A stretch of DNA of 64,000 nucleotides. Source: an uncultured Oscillospiraceae bacterium. GTDB taxonomy: Bacteria; Bacillota; Clostridia; Oscillospirales; Oscillospiraceae. Positions 58,458 through 64,000 of the stretch are shown in pieces. The number at the start of each line of letters is the position of its first letter. Within the stretch, counting starts at the first letter, position 1. The stretch covers positions 1 to 64,000 of the forward strand of contig CAKUDE010000009.1 in the NCBI GenBank assembly GCA_934645175.1. The letters are read 5' to 3'. Made by a program: the position numbers and the translations under genes. The notes under the pieces are model-generated. The model did no database searches. It was given only the letters and a program-made list of their open reading frames with translations, and was not told where the DNA came from.

Positions 58458-59956
58458 GCCTTGTGTCCTCCGATCTGCGCATTTCTTTCGCGCGTCGTCG
58501 CGCCCTCACGGAAATTTGTCCCCTTCAGAATCGCATTTTTTCCATAGCGCCGCCGAATGGCCACAATGGCCTCCTGGCGGCTTTTTTCGCGGGCAAATGC
58601 CTCCCGTTCCGCCGCCGCGCGGCGCTCCTGCTCCTCCGGAGTACTGAAAATGTCATATTGCAGACAGTCGTCGCCCTGCTGCGTCTCCCGCTCCGGCACA
58701 ATGCGGTTTGCGGCAAGGTTCACCCGCCGAACCAGCAACGACGGATCAATGATCCGGTCAAATAACTCCAGCACCGCCTCCATCATACGGCGCAAGGATG
58801 CAGTCTTACAGTGCAAATTTGCCGTCCCGTGCGCATGCTTCGGAAGCTTCCTCCCATAGCCGTCCGTCGTGACCTCGCCGCGGTAGGCGGCGGCTCGGGT
58901 CGGGTCGGTCAGATTGCTCACGTCGTAGCCGACCGTCAGGACGAGCTGATCGGTCACAAGGCGCTTTTCAACCAGCTCCAGTGCCAGCAGCTCCGTCATC
59001 TCGCGCACAATAACACGCGTCTGTGCACAGAGATATGGCTCATGGAGCACCTGCCCCATACTGAGACTGTTCGTCTCGGGCCGATATGCACGAACATCGG
59101 CAAGCGTGCACGGCTCAACGCCCCATGCATGATCGATCAGCAGCCCGGCGTTGACCCCGAAGCTGCGGTAAAACCACTCCTCATCCTGTATGGCCCGCCG
59201 TGCAATATCGCCCATGGTGAATATTCCGGCCGCTTCCAAACGACGCGCATAGCCGCGCCCGACACGCCAGAAATCCGTCAGCGGACGATGATCCCAAAGC
59301 TGTTCTCGGTAGCTGCGCTCCTCCAGCTCGGCGATCCGTACGCCGTTTTCATCCGGCGGGATATGTTTTGCAACAATATCCATCGCAACCTTGCAAAGAT
59401 ACAGATTACTGCCGATCCCTGCCGTCGCCGTAATACCTGTGCTTTGCAGCACATCGGCAATCATGCGCATGGTAAGCTCGCGCGGCGTCAGCCCGTAGGT
59501 TTTGAGATAGCCCGTCGCATCGATAAACACTTCATCGATTGAGTAAGCAAAAATATCTTCCGGGGCAATGTATTTCAGATAAATTTCGTAAATCTGTGCG
59601 CTCACCGCCATATAATGGGCCATTTGCGGCGGCGCAACAATGTAATCCAACGCCAACGACGGATCGGCCGCAAGCTCCGGTGCCTGCACGGAGCTTCCGC
59701 GCAGGCTGTTTCCCGGCGCTGCCTGACGGCGTGCGCAGTTTACCTCGCGTACACGCTGTACAACCTCAAACAGGCGCGCACGCCCTGCGATACCGTGCGC
59801 CTTGAGCGACGGCGAAACCGCCAGGCAAATGGTTTTTTCCGTCCGCGACGCATCCGCTACGACCAAATTGGTCGTAAGCGGATCCAGTCCGCGTGCAACA
59901 CACTCGACAGAAGCAAAAAACGACTTCAGATCAATGGCAATATAGCTGCGCTGCAT
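58454..59956 (-). CDS. Y-family DNA polymerase (UmuC-like)
   Basis: 500 aa. Catalytic carboxylates in AIDLKSFFASVE and YSIDEVFID, followed by helix-hairpin-helix and little-finger domains. The last 80 residues are charged (ERRAAAEREAFAREK). It performs error-prone translesion synthesis. The start at 59956 places AIDLKSFF near the N terminus as in the family. It lies 19 nt after lexA and is coupled to yolD. Confidence 0.92.
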   Translation of the reverse strand: MQRSYIAIDLKSFFASVECVARGLDPLTTNLVVADASRTEKTICLAVSPSLKAHGIAGRARLFEVVQRVREVNCARRQAAPGNSLRGSSVQAPELAADPSLALDYIVAPPQMAHYMAVSAQIYEIYLKYIAPEDIFAYSIDEVFIDATGYLKTYGLTPRELTMRMIADVLQSTGITATAGIGSNLYLCKVAMDIVAKHIPPDENGVRIAELEERSYREQLWDHRPLTDFWRVGRGYARRLEAAGIFTMGDIARRAIQDEEWFYRSFGVNAGLLIDHAWGVEPCTLADVRAYRPETNSLSMGQVLHEPYLCAQTRVIVREMTELLALELVEKRLVTDQLVLTVGYDVSNLTDPTRAAAYRGEVTTDGYGRKLPKHAHGTANLHCKTASLRRMMEAVLELFDRIIDPSLLVRRVNLAANRIVPERETQQGDDCLQYDIFSTPEEQERRAAAEREAFAREKSRQEAIVAIRRRYGKNAILKGTNFREGATTRERNAQIGGHKA

Positions 59957-59975
59957 AGGTTCCGCCTTTCCGCCT

Positions 59976-60599
59976 CTACAGCAGCTTGATAATGCTTGAC
60001 ACAACGCCCTGAACGGTCAGGCGACGTACTAGAATTCGCGCATCGGGATACTTTTCACGATTTTCATAGCGCAAAACGGCACAGCCGCTCTCCGCATCGC
60101 TTCCGGCATAGGTTTTCAGCGTGTTTTCGTTGTTTTCGTCCAGCGCGACAACCATATCGCCCGGCTCGCAGTCGTGCTGCTTGCGGATCAGCACAAGGTC
60201 GCCGTCGGAAATTCCGGCATCGACCATGGAATCGCCCGAAGCACGCAGCAGATAAAAATCACCCTTGCCGAAAATGGATTCCGGCAGGCTCGCATAAAGC
60301 TCCACCTGCTGCTCCTCCTGTTCCGGGTCGCCGCATTTAACCGATCCGACCAGCGGCGCGGAAAAATAACCGCCCCGGCTGCGCTCGATCTTATTGACCG
60401 AACGAATCTCACCGCCGCGATAGCTCAGGCGGCCGAGCCGATCCATTTCGACCAGATAATTATACGCCGTCGTCTTTCCGATTCCGAGCGCGGCGGCAAT
60501 CTCCGCGCAGGAGGGGGCGCGCTGCGCCTTTCGGTAATACTCTCCCGCAAAATCCTCGATCCGCGTCATAAGCGCCGGATCCTTCCGTCTGGTTTTCAT
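59976..60599 (-). CDS. lexA: LexA-like SOS repressor
   Basis: 207 aa. N-terminal winged helix (APSCAEIAAALGIGKTTAYNYLVEMDRLG) and a C-terminal S24 peptidase domain with the Ser124/Lys162 dyad (ASGDSM, TLKTY). The self-cleavage bond is Cys89-Gly90 (VKCGDP) rather than Ala-Gly. On DNA damage RecA triggers self-cleavage and releases the polymerase genes. The palindrome directly upstream (60613-60637) is its likely operator. Could also be a second, cassette-specific LexA paralogue. Confidence 0.88.
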   Translation of the reverse strand: MKTRRKDPALMTRIEDFAGEYYRKAQRAPSCAEIAAALGIGKTTAYNYLVEMDRLGRLSYRGGEIRSVNKIERSRGGYFSAPLVGSVKCGDPEQEEQQVELYASLPESIFGKGDFYLLRASGDSMVDAGISDGDLVLIRKQHDCEPGDMVVALDENNENTLKTYAGSDAESGCAVLRYENREKYPDARILVRRLTVQGVVSSIIKLL

Positions 60600-60612
60600 T
60601 TTCTTCCCCCTT

Positions 60613-60637
60613 AATCGCGAACGGTTCGTTCGCGATT
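60613..60637. promoter_or_regulatory. LexA operator (SOS box-like palindrome)
   Basis: AATCGCGAAC (60613-60622) and GTTCGCGATT (60628-60637) are perfect 10-bp arms. The inner CGAAC/GTTCG halves match the Bacillus SOS box, but the spacer is 5 nt, not 4. Positioned just after the -10 box of the lexA promoter. Confidence 0.8.
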
Positions 60638-60666
60638 ATTCTAGCACATCACGCCCGGATTTGCAA
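60638..60666 (-). promoter_or_regulatory. Promoter of the lexA-umuC-yolD operon
   Basis: On the minus strand TTGCAA (60661-60666), 17 nt, TAGAAT (60638-60643), followed at once by the LexA operator. Confidence 0.78.
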
Positions 60667-60681
60667 GCGGAAATTTTCTCC

Positions 60682-60728
60682 GTCACGACAAAGGCCTCCG
60701 ATGATATCATTCCGAGGCTCGTAATGAC
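60682..60728. repeat. Imperfect 47-bp palindrome upstream of lexA
   Basis: Ends GTCA...TGAC, arms with GCCTC/GAGGC, and an exact centre ATGATATCAT (60701-60710). It lies between the lexA promoter and the terminator of the membrane-protein gene. It may be an additional operator or one copy of an intergenic repeat. Confidence 0.5.
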
Positions 60729-60749
60729 AAAGCCCGTTTTTTAAGTTGA

Positions 60750-60785
60750 AAAGCTCCCCGCCGTGAGAGTCCGGCGAGGAGCTTT
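60750..60785 (-). terminator. Terminator of the murD-ispD-ispF-membrane protein operon
   Basis: About 14-bp stem with one mismatch (60750-60763 with 60772-60785), 8-nt loop, then TTTTC on the minus strand. It lies just past the stop at 60800. Confidence 0.78.
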
Positions 60786-60799
60786 GACATATGGGATTC

Positions 60800-61687
60800 T
60801 TAACCGCGCTGCGCGGGGGTTCTTCCGTTCTGCTTCGTCGCTCCCGCAGTACGGCGCCACCATTTGTTCTCCTGCTGCGCGGCACGGCGTGCGGCCAGAT
60901 GCTCGCGCTTGGAAAACTCGACAGGGTCTACGCTCTCCCAGTAGGCGTCAAGCTTGTGATACAGCTCCCAGAACATCCACTCATCCGGCACCGGATACAT
61001 CAGGGTAAGCAGCTTCGTAAAGCACCAGAGCAGGAGAACGTACAGCCAATACAATCCGAACAGGCAGACCAGCAGCACAAACAGCACGACCGTGAGCTGT
61101 AAGGTCGCACCGACGCCCTCGCCCGCCATGCGTACAAACGCGATCACAAGCGGCAGCGCCAGCAGCGCCGTCAGGATGCAGGCTTCGAGATAGACGGACC
61201 AGTTCAAAAAATCGCCGCGCAGCAGATAGACCGTTTCGGCGCGTTCAACAAGCATCCGCGCATCCTTCGCCTCGTTGCCGGTAAGCTTCGGAAGCTCCTC
61301 ATCGCCCTCAGGCGCCTTACGGTAGCGATCGTAAAGGAAAAAGCCCAGTACGATCAGACCGCAAACCGCCAGCGGGATCAGAAATACAAACCAGATCATC
61401 GACGCGATCACGCCGCCCCAGCTTGAAAAGCACCCCTGCATCCCGTCAGCCAACGCAGGCAGCACAGGCATTTCGTCAAGAACCTTGCTCAGCTCCTCGC
61501 CGCAGGCAAAGCGGATCGTATTCACGCTTGCGATGAGCAGATTGAACATGAAAAGCACCGTGCCGACAGGCGGCAGCAGCCGCGACAGCAGTCGCTTGCG
61601 CTTCAGCTCCTTTTCCGCCTTGCACAGGAAGGCCAGCGTCTTTGCCGAATCCCGCATGGTAAACGGCGCTTCCTTCTTCACATACAT
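60800..61687 (-). CDS. Four-helix membrane protein of unknown function
   Basis: 295 aa. Hydrophobic helices at about residues 35-60, 93-125, 163-190 and 198-230. A conserved-looking cytoplasmic loop (LPKLTGNEAKDARMLVERAETVYLLRG) lies between the second and third, and the tail is basic. No family recognised. Its 10-nt overlap with ispF ties it to the isoprenoid/cell-wall operon, but this may be positional only. Confidence 0.7.
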   Translation of the reverse strand: MYVKKEAPFTMRDSAKTLAFLCKAEKELKRKRLLSRLLPPVGTVLFMFNLLIASVNTIRFACGEELSKVLDEMPVLPALADGMQGCFSSWGGVIASMIWFVFLIPLAVCGLIVLGFFLYDRYRKAPEGDEELPKLTGNEAKDARMLVERAETVYLLRGDFLNWSVYLEACILTALLALPLVIAFVRMAGEGVGATLQLTVVLFVLLVCLFGLYWLYVLLLWCFTKLLTLMYPVPDEWMFWELYHKLDAYWESVDPVEFSKREHLAARRAAQQENKWWRRTAGATKQNGRTPAQRG

Positions 61688-62160
61688 TCTCGTTTCCTCT
61701 CTTTCTCCAGAAGGCAGACGGCGTGGCACGCGATGCCCTCTTCCCTGCCGGTGAAGCCGAGCCGTTCCTCCGTCGTTGCTTTAATATTGACCGGCGCGTC
61801 GAGCAGACGCTCCAGCGTTTCCTGCATTTGCGGGATGTACGGCCGAAGCTTCGGCCGCTGTGCCAAAACGGTAATGTCCGCGTTTTCCACGCGCCAGCCC
61901 TCACGTCGGAGCATCGACATCACGCACTCCAACAGCTTCAGGCTGCAAATACCGCGGTATTCCTCATCGGTGTCCGGAAAATGCAGACCGATATCGCCCA
62001 TTCCGGCCGCGCCGAGCAGTGCATCCATCAGCGCGTGCGTCAATACATCCGCATCCGAATGGCCGTCCAGCCCCAGCGCGTGCGGAATCTCGACACCGCC
62101 GAGGATGAGCTTTCGACCCGAAACAAGACGATGAACGTCATATCCATGCCCGACTCGCAT
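61678..62160 (-). CDS. ispF: 2-C-methyl-D-erythritol 2,4-cyclodiphosphate synthase
   Basis: 160 aa. GHGYDVHRL carries the zinc-binding Asp-x-His pair, with HSDADVLTHALMDALLGA and ATTEERLGFTGREEGI. Makes the cyclic diphosphate in the MEP isoprenoid pathway. Start at 62160 fits the family; it overlaps ispD by 23 nt. Confidence 0.95.
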   Translation of the reverse strand: MRVGHGYDVHRLVSGRKLILGGVEIPHALGLDGHSDADVLTHALMDALLGAAGMGDIGLHFPDTDEEYRGICSLKLLECVMSMLRREGWRVENADITVLAQRPKLRPYIPQMQETLERLLDAPVNIKATTEERLGFTGREEGIACHAVCLLEKERKRECM

Positions 62161-62851
62161 CGCGCTTCCTCCTATCCTGCAAAACGGCCTCCGCAATACG
62201 GAAATCAATCGGTGTGGTAAGCTTGAGGTTTTCGTCGCTTCCGGGTATCACCCAGACCGTCCGCCCCAGCGCTTCCACCGCCGAGGCATCGTCCGTCACC
62301 GACAGGCCGCGTCTCTGTGCCTGCGTGAGCGCGCGTGTCAGCAGCGTCCGCTCAAAAACCTGCGGCGTCTGTCCGCAGTAAAGCTGCGCACGATCCGGTG
62401 TGCACAGGACGCGACCCTCGCGGACCTGCTTGATCGTATCGCGAACGGGCACTGCCGGCATGGCCGCGCCGGTTTCGGCCGCCTTCTCCACGACCGCATC
62501 AATCACCTCGCACGGCACAAGCGGCCGGGCGCCGTCGTGAACGGCAATCAGGTCAAAGCCCTCCGGGACGGCCGCAAGACCGCAGCGGACGGACGCCGCC
62601 CGGTCCTCGCCGCCGGGCACGACCGCGTAGAGCCTCGGAACACCTTCGCACAGTCTCCGCATCTCGTCAACCAACGCGGCTCGCGTGACAAGCACGACGG
62701 AATGAATATACGGCGACGCCGTCAGCGCCAGCAGGCTGCGCCGCACAACGGGTACTCCGCCGAGCTCGGCACGCAGCTTATCGATGCCGCACATCCGCCG
62801 GGCAGAGCCGGCAGCCAGAAGAATCGCAGCACACTGTTGTTCCATACTCAC
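62138..62851 (-). CDS. ispD: 2-C-methyl-D-erythritol 4-phosphate cytidylyltransferase
   Basis: 237 aa. N-terminal nucleotide-binding AILLAAGSARRMCGIDK, VHDGARPLV, and the ending TDDASAVEALG. Transfers CMP to MEP. Adjacent ispD-ispF is common. Overlaps murD by 4 nt. Confidence 0.94.
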   Translation of the reverse strand: MSMEQQCAAILLAAGSARRMCGIDKLRAELGGVPVVRRSLLALTASPYIHSVVLVTRAALVDEMRRLCEGVPRLYAVVPGGEDRAASVRCGLAAVPEGFDLIAVHDGARPLVPCEVIDAVVEKAAETGAAMPAVPVRDTIKQVREGRVLCTPDRAQLYCGQTPQVFERTLLTRALTQAQRRGLSVTDDASAVEALGRTVWVIPGSDENLKLTTPIDFRIAEAVLQDRRKRDASRAWI

Positions 62852-64000
62852 AGCTCCATGACGGTCTTCTTGAACTCCGCCCCGCGTACCATGAAGTTTT
62901 TAAACCGATCAAAGGCAGCGCTTGCGGGAGAGAGCAGAACGACGTCTCCCGGCACCGCACGCGCAGCGGCGGTGCGCACCGCCTCATAGAAATCGTCGAT
63001 CATCAGGATTTCCGGCGCGCCCGGTACCGCGCGGGCGGCACCGGCGATCTTGCCGCCGGTAGCTCCGGTACAGACCAGCAAACGGACGTGCCCGGCAATC
63101 TCCGGACCGAGCACATCATAGGGGATGTGCTTATCGTAGCCGCCCGCAATAAGAATGACCTTTTGATCGAAGCTGCGCAGCCCCGCGATGGTCCGGCTGG
63201 GCGAGGAGGCGATGGAGTCATTGTAAAAACGCACGCCGTCCTTCTCGCGTACCAGCTCAATGCGGTGCTCCACACCGCCGAAGCTCCGCGCAACGGCGCG
63301 GACGTCCTCATCCGAGGCCAGTCCCTGCGTGGCAAGCATCGCCGCCATGTAATTTTCAATATTGTGCACACCGGGGATGCGGATCTCGTCGGCACGAAGC
63401 ACCGGATACCCGTCGCGCAGGACCACTCCGTCCCTGAGACAGACATCCGCTGCCTCCCGGCGTGAGAAGCGCAGCACACGTCCCGGCGCTTCTGCCGCCA
63501 AAGCATTGGTCAGCGCATTGTCCGCGTTGACGATCAGCGTATCCGTTTCGCTCTGATAACGGAAAATATGCTTTTTTGCATCAACGTATTCTTCCATGTC
63601 GCGGTGAACGTCCAGATGATTGGGCGCCAGATTGGTCACAACGGCAATATGACAGCTATGATGCAAATCCATAAGCTGGAAGGAGCTGAGCTCCAATACC
63701 GCCAGATCGTCCGGCTGCATACGATCCGCCTGATCCAGAAGCGGCATACCGATGTTGCCGCCGAGCCAGACGCGCCGCCCGGCGTGCTTCAGAATTTCGG
63801 AGATCAGCGTGGTAGTCGTGGTCTTTCCGTCCGAGCCGGTCACGCCGAGTATCGTGCAGGGGCAGACCTCAAAAAATGCTTCCATTTCGGAGGTGACGCG
63901 CGTCCCGGCGTCGCGCAGCGCGCGCAATTCCGGCGTATCCGGGTGCAGACCGGGCGTGCGGAAGGCAACGTCGCCGCGCAGGTCCTTCAGATAGCCGTCT
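62848..64000 (-). CDS. murD: UDP-N-acetylmuramoylalanine--D-glutamate ligase, partial (5' end beyond the window)
   Basis: At least 383 aa; the frame is open through the right edge, so the N terminus is missing. Visible: the end of the UDP-binding domain (FRTPGLHPD), the ATP-binding P-loop GVTGSDGKTTTT, LELSSFQLM, TNLAPNHLDVH, EHRIELV and the C-terminal ligase domain (AGGYDKHIPYD, SPASAAFDRFKNF). Adds D-Glu to UDP-MurNAc-L-Ala in peptidoglycan synthesis. A TTG inside the frame at 63927 is not the real start. Confidence 0.95.
   Translation of the reverse strand, partial: DGYLKDLRGDVAFRTPGLHPDTPELRALRDAGTRVTSEMEAFFEVCPCTILGVTGSDGKTTTTTLISEILKHAGRRVWLGGNIGMPLLDQADRMQPDDLAVLELSSFQLMDLHHSCHIAVVTNLAPNHLDVHRDMEEYVDAKKHIFRYQSETDTLIVNADNALTNALAAEAPGRVLRFSRREAADVCLRDGVVLRDGYPVLRADEIRIPGVHNIENYMAAMLATQGLASDEDVRAVARSFGGVEHRIELVREKDGVRFYNDSIASSPSRTIAGLRSFDQKVILIAGGYDKHIPYDVLGPEIAGHVRLLVCTGATGGKIAGAARAVPGAPEILMIDDFYEAVRTAAARAVPGDVVLLSPASAAFDRFKNFMVRGAEFKKTVMEL

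Overview
The window is GC-rich bacterial DNA from what looks like a strictly anaerobic, low-oxygen-tolerance Bacillota, most likely a Clostridia/Oscillospirales gut-type organism. This rests on the gene orders dprA-topA-trmFO, rnc-smc-ftsY and leuS-rsfS-nadD/yqeK-yhbY, a LexA with a Cys-Gly cleavage site next to a YolD/UmuC pair, a BMP-type nucleoside ABC transporter, and a large HdrABC/Flx flavin-based electron-transfer operon. The species cannot be fixed from the sequence alone. No rRNA, tRNA, CRISPR array, insertion sequence or prophage was seen.

Left edge (1-1907): a minus-strand flavin reductase gene with its own promoter and a strong terminator, then about 1.3 kb without a supportable gene. 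That stretch holds a near-consensus promoter with an operator-like inverted repeat at its start point, a pair of direct repeats 524 bp apart, and a pyrimidine-rich tract.

Catabolic island (1908-24983, all plus strand, tightly spaced): E1alpha, E1beta and a short E2 of a thiamine-diphosphate 2-oxoacid/acetoin dehydrogenase complex; a complete BMP-family ABC importer; two short-chain dehydrogenases; an iron-type alcohol dehydrogenase; an ATZ/TRZ-type amidohydrolase; an Asp/Glu/hydantoin racemase; a dihydroorotase/allantoinase-type cyclic amidohydrolase; a second (PF04909-type) amidohydrolase; a TIM-barrel protein; two ureidoglycine-aminohydrolase-like bicupins; an FGGY kinase; a class III aminotransferase; a nitroreductase; and the E3 dihydrolipoamide dehydrogenase. 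A GntR/HutC repressor with its own promoter closes the island. The set reads as import and stepwise hydrolysis of an N-rich, probably cyclic ureide- or nucleoside-like compound, with the carbon skeleton oxidised by alcohol dehydrogenases and the E1-E2-E3 complex. The substrate is not identified.

Electron-transfer region (25043-35996, plus strand): an MBL-fold hydrolase with its own terminator, then an extended -10 promoter and one operon encoding a malate/lactate dehydrogenase, HdrB, HdrC, HdrA, MvhD/FlxD, two multi-cluster Fe-S proteins, a FlxA/AsrB-like NAD(P)H-flavin subunit, a 2Fe-2S/4Fe-4S subunit, a fumarate-reductase-like flavoprotein and a small membrane protein. The simplest reading is a soluble NADH-linked, Hdr-based (bifurcating or confurcating) fumarate or fumarate-like reductase fed by malate metabolism.

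Housekeeping block (36036-64000, nearly all minus strand): a THEP1-like NTPase, rpsU, leuS, rsfS, a degenerate LytR-CpsA-Psr protein with a PEPTE-repeat tail, a nadD-yqeK fusion, yhbY, rdgB, ftsY, smc, rnc, plsX, trmFO, topA, dprA, a SpoU methyltransferase, a membrane metallophosphoesterase, a small protein divergent from an XRE repressor, a lexA-umuC-yolD SOS cassette, a four-helix membrane protein, ispF, ispD, and murD running off the right edge. Several promoters and Rho-independent terminators divide this block into operons.
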